Shown piece after piece: positions 16,237-24,276 of a stretch of DNA of 64,000 bases. Position numbers and translations under genes: made by a program. Location of the stretch: contig NZ_LMDV01000013.1 in the NCBI RefSeq assembly GCF_001425175.1, forward strand, positions 112,218-176,217, read 5' to 3'. Each line of letters starts with the position of its first letter. The first letter of the stretch is position 1. The DNA is from Nocardioides sp. Root1257 (GTDB taxonomy: Bacteria > Actinomycetota > Actinomycetes > Propionibacteriales > Nocardioidaceae). The notes beneath the pieces are model-generated. The model saw nothing but the letters and a program-made list of their open reading frames with translations. It did not search any database and was not told the origin of the DNA.

Positions 16237-17427
16237 GTGACCTTCCATCCCTGGCAGCGTGTCTCCGTCGCCATGTTCGCCGTGGGGTGGGGCGCCAACC
16301 AGTTCTCGCCGATGCTGCTCGCCTACCGCGACGAGCTCGGCATGTCGGCGCAGGCCCGGGCGCTGCTCTTCGCCCTGTACGCCGTGGGCCTGATCCCCGC
16401 GCTCCTGATCGGCGGGTCCGCCTCCGACCGGTGGGGCCGGCGGGCGGTCGTCGTACCGTTCGTCGCCCTCTCCCCCGTGGCCACTGCGCTGCTGATGATC
16501 TGGAGCGACTGGATCCCGGGGCTGGCGCTGGCCCGGCTGCTGGCCGGGCTCAGCTCGGGGGTGGTGTTCGGCGCGGCGAGCGCCTGGATGGCCGACCTCT
16601 CCGCCGACGACGCGGCGGGCACCGGCGCCCGCCGGGCCGCCCTGTCGCTCTCCGCCGGCTTCGGCCTCGGTCCGCTGGTCGCGGGCGTCCTGGCCGAGAT
16701 CTCCGCGCACCCGCTGGTCGTGCCCTACGTGCCACACCTCGTGCTGGGGATGGTCGCCCTGGTCGTGCTCCTGCCGGCTCCCGGCCCGGCCCCACAGGCA
16801 GCGGTGCACCGACCGCTCGTGAGCCTGCCGCGCGTCACGAGGGGCCGGCGGTTCCTCCTCACCGTGGCCCCGATCGCCCCCTGGGTCTTCGGCTGCGTGG
16901 CGATCTCGTTCGCCTACCTGCCCAGCGTCGTCGACCTGCCGACCTCGGGCGCCGTCGCCTTCGCCGGCATCCTGACCGGCGTCGCACTCGGGACCGGCGT
17001 CGCGGTGCAGCCGCTGGCCCGCCGCCTCGACGACCGCCGTCCCCTGCTCGCCGGCCGGGTGGGGATGCTGAGCGCCTGCGCCGGTCTGCTCGTGGGCGTG
17101 GCAGCGGTGACGGCGGACAGCCGGGTGCTGCTGCTGGTGGCCGCGCCGCTCTTCGGCGCCGGCTACGGGTGCGGCCTCGTCTCGGGGCTGCGGGAGGTCG
17201 AGCGGCTGGCCCCTCCCGACGAGCGCGGGGCCGTCGTCGCCGTGTTCTACGGACTGACCTACCTGGGCTTCTTCGCGCCGTACCTGCTCGGTGCGGTCGC
17301 CGGCACCGGGCTCGGCCCCCGCGGCGCGCTGGGCGTCGCGATCGCCGTCGCCGTCGCCGGTCTGGTGGTCGTCACGTGGGCGGGTCGTGACCAGCGACAC
17401 AGCGTCGGCGCCGCCTCCCGGGGCTAG
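16237..17427 (+). CDS. MFS transporter, probable drug or metabolite exporter
   Basis: 396 residues with about 12 hydrophobic helices. The MFS motif A between helices 2 and 3 reads GGSASDRWGRR, and ARLLAGLSSGVVFGAASAWMADL is the helix 4-5 region. Substrate is unknown; the size and the divergent ArsR gene fit a repressor-controlled exporter. The GTG start is preceded at 6 nt by TACGGT, so the transcript is probably leaderless. Its TAG stop at 17425-17427 forms the first half of a likely promoter for panB. Confidence 0.87.
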   Translation: MTFHPWQRVSVAMFAVGWGANQFSPMLLAYRDELGMSAQARALLFALYAVGLIPALLIGGSASDRWGRRAVVVPFVALSPVATALLMIWSDWIPGLALARLLAGLSSGVVFGAASAWMADLSADDAAGTGARRAALSLSAGFGLGPLVAGVLAEISAHPLVVPYVPHLVLGMVALVVLLPAPGPAPQAAVHRPLVSLPRVTRGRRFLLTVAPIAPWVFGCVAISFAYLPSVVDLPTSGAVAFAGILTGVALGTGVAVQPLARRLDDRRPLLAGRVGMLSACAGLLVGVAAVTADSRVLLLVAAPLFGAGYGCGLVSGLREVERLAPPDERGAVVAVFYGLTYLGFFAPYLLGAVAGTGLGPRGALGVAIAVAVAGLVVVTWAGRDQRHSVGAASRG

Positions 17428-17477
17428 CCTGAGGAACGGTCCGTGGACTCCATCAGGGAGCCGCGAGATGACATCTC
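17425..17477 (+). promoter_or_regulatory. panB promoter region with stop-codon -10 box and a palindrome in the leader
   Basis: TAGCCT at 17425-17430 overlaps the MFS stop codon and predicts a transcript starting near 17437, about 50 bases before panB. In that leader, GAGATG-A-CATCTC at 17465-17477 is a perfect 6-bp inverted repeat just before the GGAGTGAG ribosome-binding site, a possible regulator site or weak hairpin. Confidence 0.4.
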
Positions 17478-17488
17478 TGGAGTGAGTC

Positions 17489-18340
17489 ATGCCCGAGGAG
17501 ACCGCGCCGTACGGCACGGGTCCGGCCAAGCCGGACGCCCCGCAGATCAAGCGGATCCGCACCCACCACCTGCGCGACATGAAGCAGCGCGGCGAGAAGT
17601 TCGCGATGCTCACCGCCTACGAGCAGTACGCCGCCCAGACCTTCGACGAGGCCGGCATCGAGGTGCTACTCGTCGGTGACAGCGCCTCCAACAACGTCTT
17701 CGCCAACGAGACCTCGCTGCCGGTCACGGTCGACGAGCTGATCCCGCTGGTCCGCGCCGTCACCCGCTCGGCGCACCGCGCGCTCGTCGTCGCCGACCTG
17801 CCCTTCGGCTCCTACCAGGCCTCGCCCGAGCAGGCCTACCTGACCGCCGTGCGCTTCATGAAGGAGGCGAACGCCCACGCCGTGAAGCTCGAGGGCGGCG
17901 TCGAGATGGCGCCGCAGGTGCGCAAGCTGACCGAGGGCGGCATCCCGGTGATGGCGCACATCGGCTTCACCCCGCAGTCGGAGCACAACCTCGGCGGCTA
18001 CCGGGTCCAGGGCCGCGGCGACGCCGCCAAGAAGGTGGTCGAGGAGGCCCAGGCGATGGAGGAGGCCGGCGCCTTCGCCGTCGTCATGGAGATGGTCCCC
18101 GGCGACGTCGCCGCCGAGGTCACCGCCGCCGTCGGCATCCCCACCATCGGCATCGGCGCCGGCCCCGGCTGCGACGGCCAGGTGCTCGTGTGGGGCGACG
18201 CGTTCGGCTTCCGCACCGGCAGGATGGCCCGCTTCGTGAAGCAGTACGCCGACGTCCACGGGGTCCTGCTCAAGGCGGCGCAGGAGTACGCCGCCGACGT
18301 CAAGGCCGGCACCTTCCCCGCGGAGGAGCACACCTTCTGA
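17489..18340 (+). CDS. panB: 3-Methyl-2-oxobutanoate hydroxymethyltransferase
   Basis: 283-residue PanB, first committed enzyme of pantothenate (coenzyme A) synthesis, which transfers a hydroxymethyl group from 5,10-methylene-tetrahydrofolate to alpha-ketoisovalerate. Landmarks are the early MLTAYEQYAAQTFDEAGI, the metal-binding LLVGDSASNN, VKLEGG, GGIPVMAHIGFTPQS, VMEMVP and the C-terminal IPTIGIGAG.CDGQVLVWGD. A GGAG ribosome-binding site precedes the ATG. panC and panD are not in the window. In M. tuberculosis panB (Rv2225) also lies just beyond glnA2-glnE in the same orientation. Confidence 0.97.
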   Translation: MPEETAPYGTGPAKPDAPQIKRIRTHHLRDMKQRGEKFAMLTAYEQYAAQTFDEAGIEVLLVGDSASNNVFANETSLPVTVDELIPLVRAVTRSAHRALVVADLPFGSYQASPEQAYLTAVRFMKEANAHAVKLEGGVEMAPQVRKLTEGGIPVMAHIGFTPQSEHNLGGYRVQGRGDAAKKVVEEAQAMEEAGAFAVVMEMVPGDVAAEVTAAVGIPTIGIGAGPGCDGQVLVWGDAFGFRTGRMARFVKQYADVHGVLLKAAQEYAADVKAGTFPAEEHTF

Positions 18341-18352
18341 GCCGCGGTGGCG

Positions 18353-18368
18353 CATGACATCTGTCATG
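18353..18368. promoter_or_regulatory. Perfect palindrome upstream of the ABC/two-component operon
   Basis: CATGACATCTGTCATG: 7-bp arms CATGACA and TGTCATG around two bases, 57 bp before the ABC ATPase start. It is the only strong symmetrical site in this spacer. Because the operon ends with a DesR-like regulator, the simplest reading is an autoregulatory binding site for that regulator. Confidence 0.6.
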
Positions 18369-18425
18369 CCGACGTCGTGACGCAGGAGCGAGGAGCACAC
18401 CGCCGTACGACGGCAGGCTGAGGCC

Positions 18426-19343
18426 ATGACCACGAGCACCGTCACTCGGACCGCCGCCGTACGGCTCTCCGGCGTCACCAAGGACTTCGCCAGCGGAGGG
18501 CAGAGCGTGCACGCCGTGCAGGGCATCGACCTCGAGCTCCAGCAGGGCGAGATCGTCGCCTTCCTCGGGCCCAACGGCGCCGGCAAGACCACCACCATCG
18601 ACATGATCCTGGGGCTCTCGAAGCCCACCACCGGGACGGCCACGGTGCTCGGGCTCGAGCCCCGCCAGGCGATCTCGCGTGGCCTCGTGTCCGCGGTGAT
18701 GCAGACCGGCGGGCTCCTCAAGGACCTCAGCGTCCGCGAGACCGTCCAGTACACCGCGAGCCTGTTCGCCGACACCCGCGCCGTCGACGACGTGCTCGCC
18801 GACGCCGGCATCACCGAGATCGCCGACCGCAAGGTCGCCAAGTGCTCCGGCGGTGAGCAGCAGCGGCTGCGGTTCGCGATGGCGCTGCTGTCCGACCCGG
18901 CCCTGCTCCTGCTGGACGAGCCGACCACCGGCATGGACGTCGAGGGCCGCCGGGCCTTCTGGTCCGCGATCCGACGCGACGCCGAGCGGGGACGCACCGT
19001 CCTCTTCGCGACGCACTACCTCGAGGAGGCCGACCAGTACGCCGACCGCATCGTGCTGATCAGCCACGGCCGGATCGTCGCCGACGGCACGGGCGCCGAG
19101 ATCAAGGCGCTCGCCTCGGGCCGCACCGTCCGCTTCACGCTGCCCGACCCGGACCCCGAGACCTTCGCGCGCATCGACGGTGTCGACGGCGTCGAGGTCC
19201 GCGGCGACACCGTGATCCTGCACGCCAACGACAGCGACGCCGTCGCCCGGCACCTGCTCACCTCCACCGACGCCCGCGACCTCGAGATCACCGCCAAGGG
19301 ACTCGAGGACGCCTTCATCAGCCTGACCGGAGACGCCCGATGA
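18426..19343 (+). CDS. ABC transporter ATP-binding protein
   Basis: 305-residue ATPase of the drug/antibiotic-export (DrrA / CcmA-like) type. Walker A GPNGAGKTT near residue 54, Q-loop MQTGG, signature CSGGEQQR, Walker B LLLLDEPTTGMD and switch His ATHYLEEAD are all intact, followed by a C-terminal domain of about 80 residues. It powers the permease encoded immediately downstream, with an ATGA overlap. The order ATPase-permease-kinase-regulator resembles B. subtilis yvfR-yvfS-yvfT-yvfU, and suggests export of an antibiotic, lipid or peptide sensed by the linked kinase. Confidence 0.94.
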   Translation: MTTSTVTRTAAVRLSGVTKDFASGGQSVHAVQGIDLELQQGEIVAFLGPNGAGKTTTIDMILGLSKPTTGTATVLGLEPRQAISRGLVSAVMQTGGLLKDLSVRETVQYTASLFADTRAVDDVLADAGITEIADRKVAKCSGGEQQRLRFAMALLSDPALLLLDEPTTGMDVEGRRAFWSAIRRDAERGRTVLFATHYLEEADQYADRIVLISHGRIVADGTGAEIKALASGRTVRFTLPDPDPETFARIDGVDGVEVRGDTVILHANDSDAVARHLLTSTDARDLEITAKGLEDAFISLTGDAR

Positions 19344-20125
19344 CCACCACAGTGATCGACCCCACCGTCCGCAAGGTGCCGCCGCTCGGCGGCTTCAACC
19401 TGACCGTCCTCGGTCTCGAGATCCGCCGGATGCTGCGCAACCGCCGCACGGTGATCTTCACCCTGGTGCTGCCGGCGGCGCTCTACTTCGCGATCACCGG
19501 CAGCGACCAGACCTGGGACTCCCCCGTCGGGTCCGGCAACGAGGCGGCGTACATCCTGATCTCGATGGCGCTGTACGGCGCCGCCCTCACCGCTGCCTCC
19601 TGCGGCTCGATGGTCGCCATGGAGCGCGCCCTGGGCTGGTCGCGCCAGCTGCGGCTCACCCCACTGAACCCAGTGTCCTACATCCTGGTCAAGGCGATCG
19701 TGGCCCTGCTCATGGGTGCCTTCGCCATCGCGGTCGTCAACGCCTGTGGGATCTTCCAGGGTCGTGCCGAGATGCCGACCGACATCTGGGTCGTCTCCGC
19801 GATCGTCACGCTGTTCTGCACGCTGACCTTCGCCGCGCTCGGCGTCTTCGTCGGCTACATCGTCCCCGGCGAGAACGCCATGCAGATCCTCGGCCCCGGC
19901 CTGGCCCTGCTGTCCTTCCTGGGTGGCGTCTTCTGGCCGCTCACCGAGGGCAGCGCCGTCTGGCACGTCGCGGTCTTCACCCCGATGTACGGCGTCGCCA
20001 TGGTCGCCCGCGCCCCGCTGACGCACGACCTCCCGTGGTACGCCGTCGTCAACGCCGCACTGTGGCTGGCGATCTTCGTCGGCGGCGCGGCCTGGCGGAT
20101 GGCCAAGGACACGGCCCGCGTGTGA
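19340..20125 (+). CDS. ABC-2 type transporter permease
   Basis: 261 residues with six hydrophobic segments in ABC-2 arrangement: a cytoplasmic N-terminus (LEIRRMLRNRRTVIFTLVLP), a conserved central coupling region (SMVAMERALGWSRQLRLTPL) and the late GPGLALLSFLGGVFWPL. It forms the membrane channel for the preceding ATPase, and the 4-base ATGA overlap implies co-translation. Probably a homodimer, since only one permease gene is present. Substrate unknown. Confidence 0.93.
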   Translation: MTTTVIDPTVRKVPPLGGFNLTVLGLEIRRMLRNRRTVIFTLVLPAALYFAITGSDQTWDSPVGSGNEAAYILISMALYGAALTAASCGSMVAMERALGWSRQLRLTPLNPVSYILVKAIVALLMGAFAIAVVNACGIFQGRAEMPTDIWVVSAIVTLFCTLTFAALGVFVGYIVPGENAMQILGPGLALLSFLGGVFWPLTEGSAVWHVAVFTPMYGVAMVARAPLTHDLPWYAVVNAALWLAIFVGGAAWRMAKDTARV

Positions 20126-20139
20126 CTAGCCTGAGCGTC

Positions 20140-21243
20140 GTGAGCGAGAACCCGTCGGCGCACCCGAACCGGCTGGACCGCACGGGTCCGTTCTTCGCGG
20201 CCATCTGGCTGTTCTTCCTGATCGACCCGCTGCTCGAGGGCTGGCGGCACCGCGACGAGCTCGCCGGTGTCGTCGGCCTCCTCGCGACCCTGGCGTTCGC
20301 GGCGACGTACATGGCGCTCTGGGTGCAGGTGCGCGCCAACCGGATGCGACTGATCGAGAACCCGTCGCACCGCTTCGTGGCCGTCTACCTCGGCGGCATG
20401 GTCGTCCTCGGCGCCGTCATGGTGGCGACGCTCGGTGCCGTCGGCATGACCAGTGCCGTCTACCTGGCCGTCGGCTGCGTGATGGTGCTGCCGTTGCGCG
20501 TGGCCAGCCCGATCGTGGTGGTGCTGGTCGTCGGGTCGCTGTCGCTCAGCGCCGTCGAGGGCTGGGGCAGCCAGACCGGGCTGGCCTTCGCGATCATGGC
20601 GTCGTCGGTCGCGGTGCTCGGGATGCGCACGATCATGCGCCGCAACCTCGCGCTGGTGAAGGCCGAGCAGGAGAACGCCAGCCTCGCCGTCGAGAACGAG
20701 CGCACCCGCTTCGCCCGCGACCTGCACGACATCCTCGGCCACTCGCTGACCGTGATCACCGTCAAGGCCGAGCTGGCCCAGCGCCTGCTGGACGTCGATG
20801 TCGAGCGCGCCCGCACCGAGCTCGCCGACCTCGAGCGGCTCAGCCGCGACGCGCTGACCGACGTACGACGCGCGGTGGAGGGCTACCGCGAGCTGACGCT
20901 GCCCGGCGAGCTGACCCGGGCCCGCAACGCGCTCGCGGCAGCCGAGATCGAGGCGCGGCTCCCCAACTCCGCCGACGAGGTGCCGACCGAGCTGCGCGAG
21001 CTCTTCGCCTGGACGGTCCGCGAGGGCGTCACCAACGTGATCCGCCACTCCGGCGCGCAGACCTGCGAGGTGCGGCTCACCCCGACCAGCGCCGAGGTCC
21101 GTGACGACGGCCCCGGGTGCGAGAGCGAGCACGCCGGCGGCTCCGGGCTCGCGGGGCTGCGCGAACGCGCCGCCGGGGTCGGCGCCACCGTCGTCGTCCG
21201 GCACCTCTCCCCCGGCTTCTCGCTCCAGGTGGTGCGCCCGTGA
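20140..21243 (+). CDS. DesK/NarX-type sensor histidine kinase
   Basis: About 367 residues. Five or six membrane segments fill the first 150 residues with no large external domain, so it probably senses membrane state or a ligand in the bilayer. The HisKA_3 box RDLHDILGHSLTVITVKAEL has the phospho-acceptor His near residue 195, followed by a HATPase domain with VREGVTNVIRHS and GSGLAGLRERA. Two starts are possible: GTG 20122, overlapping the permease stop as GTGA, or GTG 20140, which has TAGCCT 7 nt upstream like other leaderless genes here. It is coupled to the downstream regulator by a GTGA overlap. Confidence 0.92.
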   Translation: MSENPSAHPNRLDRTGPFFAAIWLFFLIDPLLEGWRHRDELAGVVGLLATLAFAATYMALWVQVRANRMRLIENPSHRFVAVYLGGMVVLGAVMVATLGAVGMTSAVYLAVGCVMVLPLRVASPIVVVLVVGSLSLSAVEGWGSQTGLAFAIMASSVAVLGMRTIMRRNLALVKAEQENASLAVENERTRFARDLHDILGHSLTVITVKAELAQRLLDVDVERARTELADLERLSRDALTDVRRAVEGYRELTLPGELTRARNALAAAEIEARLPNSADEVPTELRELFAWTVREGVTNVIRHSGAQTCEVRLTPTSAEVRDDGPGCESEHAGGSGLAGLRERAAGVGATVVVRHLSPGFSLQVVRP

Positions 21244-21860
21244 ACGGACGGAGCACGATCCGCCTCCTGCTCGCCGACGACCAGGCGCTGGTCCGTGGGG
21301 CTCTCTCCGCACTGCTCAACCTGGAGCCCGACCTCGAGGTCGTCGTCGAGGTCGGTTCCGGCGATGCCGTCCTGCCCGCCGTGCTGGAGCACCGCCCCGA
21401 CGTGGCCCTGCTCGACGTCGAGATGCCCGGCCTCGACGGCATCGCCGCGACCGCGGAGGTACGCCGCGACGCCCCCGACACCCGGGTGCTCATCGTGACC
21501 ACGTTCGGCCGCCCCGGCTACCTCCGGCGTGCCCTCCAGGCCGGCGCGTCCGGCTTCGTCGTCAAGGACACCCCCGCCTCCCAGCTCGCCGACGCCGTAC
21601 GCCGGGTGCACGCCGGCCTGCGCGTCGTCGATCCCGCCCTCGCCACCGACAGCCTGCTCGCCGGGGAATCACCCCTGACCGCGCGCGAGACCGAGGTCCT
21701 CCAGGCCGCCCGCGACGGCTCCCCGGTCGCCACCATCGCCGCGCGGCTCTTCCTCTCGGAGGGCACGGTCCGCAACCACCTGTCCTCCGCCATCGGCAAG
21801 ACCGGCGCCGCCAACCGCGCCGAGGCGGTGCTGACCGCCGAGGGCAACGGCTGGCTCTGA
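21240..21860 (+). CDS. NarL/DesR-family response regulator
   Basis: 206 residues: receiver domain with the acidic pair LLLADDQ, phospho-Asp in ALLDVEMPGLDG, the Thr in IVTTFGRPGY and Lys in FVVKDTP, then a LuxR-type HTH LTARETEVLQAARDGSPVATIAARLFLSEGTVRNH (key motif split across about residues 140-180). The closing TGAANRAEAV is characteristic of DesR-like regulators. It is the partner of the overlapping kinase and probably controls the ABC genes through the palindrome at 18353-18368. A perfect hairpin begins 10 bases after its stop. Confidence 0.94.
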   Translation: MNGRSTIRLLLADDQALVRGALSALLNLEPDLEVVVEVGSGDAVLPAVLEHRPDVALLDVEMPGLDGIAATAEVRRDAPDTRVLIVTTFGRPGYLRRALQAGASGFVVKDTPASQLADAVRRVHAGLRVVDPALATDSLLAGESPLTARETEVLQAARDGSPVATIAARLFLSEGTVRNHLSSAIGKTGAANRAEAVLTAEGNGWL

Positions 21861-21870
21861 CCGGCGGCTG

Positions 21871-21924
21871 GCGGGACGTCATACGGACGGAGCATCCGCT
21901 TGCTCCGTCCGTATGACGTCCCGC
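21871..21924. terminator. Perfect 24-bp stem-loop after the two-component operon
   Basis: Bases 21871-21894 and 21901-21924 are exact reverse complements with a 6-base loop TCCGCT. It lies 10 bases past the regulator stop and 109 before the next gene. There is no T-tract, as is usual for actinobacterial intrinsic terminators. The length and perfection are greater than normal for a terminator, so a mobile or structural palindrome is an alternative. Confidence 0.65.
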
Positions 21925-22032
21925 GGGGCGCCCTGGACCGGAAGTCGTCCACAGCGCCACCGCGAGCCGCCTCCTCCACACCCGCCGACACGGCATCGGC
22001 GCTCGGAGCCTCGATGAGGCAACGCTGCACCC

Positions 22033-22971
22033 ATGCCCCGCCAGGTCCCGTACGACGACGATCGGTTCGTGGCTGCGCGTGATCTGGCCGCCGACCAGGG
22101 CGGCGTGCTCTCTCGACCTCAGCTGTACGGCGTCGGCATCACGCGGTGGGAGATCCGCGGCCAGGTGCGTGGACACCGCTGGCAGCTGATCGGGGACCAG
22201 TGCGTCCACCTCGAGAACGGCCACCTCTCCCCCGAGGGCGAGCAATGGGCTGCGGTCTTCCACGGCGGTCCGCGGGCGTGCCTCGACGGCGGGTCGGCCC
22301 TGGTCGCGGCCGGTCTCGAGCGCTACACACTGGAGCGCGTCCGGGTTTCGGTGCCGCGCGGCGCCCGGATCCGTCGTCACCCGCGCTTCGACATCCGCCA
22401 GACCCGGCGGTGGGCCGAGAGCGACATCATCCGCGTCGGCCTGCCCCGCACCAGGAGCGCCACTGCCGCGATCCGCGCCGCCCTGTGGGCCCGTACCGAC
22501 CGCGAGGCGACGTACGTCCTGCTCCTCGCCGTCCAGCAGCGCATCGTCGCCGCGCGCGACATCGGCACCGAGCTGCTCCGCGTGCGTCGCGACAAGCGTC
22601 GGCTACTCCTCCACTCCGTGGTCAACGAGCTGCTCGACGGCGCGCAGTCCCTGGGCGAGATCGACATCGCGACGCTGCTGCGACGACGTGGACTGCCTGC
22701 GCCCGCGCGTCAGGCAGTGCGGCAGGACCGACGAGGGCGCTACTACCTCGACCTCTCCTGGCCGGACTACCGGCTGGTCGTCGAGATCGACGGCATCCAC
22801 CACGCATGGGTGGAGAACCTCGTCGGCGATGCGCTGCGGCACAACGCCGTCGCGCTCGACGGCGACACCGTGCTCCGGGTGCCGCTGCTCGGTCTGCGGC
22901 TGCAGCCGGAGGCGTTCCTCGACCAGATCGAGGACGGCCTGCGCGCCGGCGGCTGGTCGCTGGCGGCGTGA
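22033..22971 (+). CDS. DUF559-like / AbiEi-type protein with endonuclease-like C-terminus
   Basis: 312 residues. The N-terminus (FVAARDLAADQGGVLSRPQL followed by ITRWEIRGQVRGHRWQLI) resembles the winged-helix part of AbiEi antitoxin-like proteins. The C-terminus, YYLDLSWPDYRLVVEIDGIHH then DALRHNAVALDGDTVLRVP, matches the Vsr-like PD-(D/E)xK fold of DUF559, with likely active-site Asp, Glu and His. Such genes are scattered singly through actinobacterial genomes. No toxin partner is adjacent. Whether it cleaves DNA is unknown. Confidence 0.8.
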   Translation: MPRQVPYDDDRFVAARDLAADQGGVLSRPQLYGVGITRWEIRGQVRGHRWQLIGDQCVHLENGHLSPEGEQWAAVFHGGPRACLDGGSALVAAGLERYTLERVRVSVPRGARIRRHPRFDIRQTRRWAESDIIRVGLPRTRSATAAIRAALWARTDREATYVLLLAVQQRIVAARDIGTELLRVRRDKRRLLLHSVVNELLDGAQSLGEIDIATLLRRRGLPAPARQAVRQDRRGRYYLDLSWPDYRLVVEIDGIHHAWVENLVGDALRHNAVALDGDTVLRVPLLGLRLQPEAFLDQIEDGLRAGGWSLAA

Positions 22972-23000
22972 TCTCATCTTCGCTGGGTAACGTGCCAGGC

Positions 23001-24203
23001 ATGCGCTCCCTCGTTCTCGGACCTGTCACCGCGCTCACGCTGGGCCTGACGCTGGGCCTCACGGTCGCGCCGGCGCCCACCCAGGCACAGCTCGCACCCC
23101 AGCAGCACACGCAGCAGCACGCACATCAGGCGAAGCACCAGCGGGCGGCGTACCCCGTCCTCCAGGTCAAGCGCCTGGTCACCGGGCTCGACCACCCGTG
23201 GGACGTCCGGTCCCTCGGCGGCGGGCGGCTGATCTACACGCAGCGCGACCGCGCCACGCTGACGACGTGGGCGCACGGGCGCAAGCACCGGGTGAAGTTC
23301 CCCAGCAGCTCGGTCTGGGTGAGCGGCGAGACCGGGCTGATGGGGCTGGAGGTCGACCCCGCCTACGCCAGCAACCACCGCATCTACACCTGCCAGGGCG
23401 GCATCACGCGCAGTGGCGGCCACGACGTCCGCGTCATCGCGTGGCGCCTCAACGCGAAGGCCACGAAGGCGACCCGCATCAAGCAGCTGGTGGGCGGGTT
23501 CCCGACGACCTCCGGTCGGCACGGCGGCTGCCGCCTGCTGATCGCCGACGACGGCTCCCTGCTGGTCGGCACCGGCGACGCTGCCACCGGCACCAACCCG
23601 GAGAACACGACGTCCCTCGGCGGCAAGACCCTGCGGCTCAACCGGATGACCGGTGCGCCCTGGCCGAGCAACCCCTTCATCAGCAGCACCAACCACAACA
23701 AGCGCTACGTGCAGACCTACGGCCACCGCAACGTGCAGGGTCTGAGCCAGCGCGCCGACGGCTCGCTGTGGTCGATCGAGCAGGGCACCTACCGTGACGA
23801 CGAGGTCAACCGGCTCCGCAACGGCGGCGACTACGGCTACAACCCGGTGCCGGGCTACAACGAGTCCGTCCCGATGACCGACCAGTCGCTGCCCGGCAAG
23901 CAGATCGGTGCCGCGTGGAGCTCGGGCGACCCGACGATCGCGACCTCCGGCGGCGGGTTCGTGTACGGCGTGGGCCTCGGCGCCTACAACGGCACCCTGG
24001 CGGTCGCCGCGCTGAAGGCGGAGCGGGTGCTCTTCCTGACGTTCTCGAAGGCCGGCAAGCTGCAGCGGGTCAAGGTGCCCGCGGCGCTGCGGCAGTTCGG
24101 TCGGATCCGCACCGTGGTCGACGGGCCGGGCTCGACGTTCTTCGTCACCACCGACAACGGCAGCGGCACCGACGCGATCCTGCGGGTCCGCCCGAAGCGC
24201 TGA
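23001..24203 (+). CDS. Secreted PQQ-dependent sugar dehydrogenase-like beta-propeller
   Basis: 400 residues. A signal peptide (MRSLVLGPVTALTLGLTLGL, cleavage near ...PTQAQ) and a His/Gln-rich linker precede a six-bladed soluble glucose/aldose dehydrogenase propeller. Family blocks include GLDHPWDVR, GETGLMGLEVDP, LLIADDGSLLVGTGDA, YGHRNVQGL and EQGTYRDDEVN. Members oxidise sugars outside the membrane using PQQ and calcium; some homologues do not bind PQQ. A TAACGT box 7 nt before the ATG implies leaderless transcription. Confidence 0.88.
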   Translation: MRSLVLGPVTALTLGLTLGLTVAPAPTQAQLAPQQHTQQHAHQAKHQRAAYPVLQVKRLVTGLDHPWDVRSLGGGRLIYTQRDRATLTTWAHGRKHRVKFPSSSVWVSGETGLMGLEVDPAYASNHRIYTCQGGITRSGGHDVRVIAWRLNAKATKATRIKQLVGGFPTTSGRHGGCRLLIADDGSLLVGTGDAATGTNPENTTSLGGKTLRLNRMTGAPWPSNPFISSTNHNKRYVQTYGHRNVQGLSQRADGSLWSIEQGTYRDDEVNRLRNGGDYGYNPVPGYNESVPMTDQSLPGKQIGAAWSSGDPTIATSGGGFVYGVGLGAYNGTLAVAALKAERVLFLTFSKAGKLQRVKVPAALRQFGRIRTVVDGPGSTFFVTTDNGSGTDAILRVRPKR

Positions 24204-24276
24204 TCGGCGGCGCCTTGGAGCGATCCGGCATGCTGAGGACTCCTGATCCCGACCTGACGGAGCCCGCGGACCCCCG

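Noticed and set aside
17428..17488. Riboswitch before panB
   Set aside because: The leader is only about 50 bases and shows a 13-bp palindrome, too small for a known aptamer.
22033..22971. Toxin-antitoxin system
   Set aside because: The AbiEi-like N-terminus suggests it, but there is no AbiEii-like toxin gene next to it.
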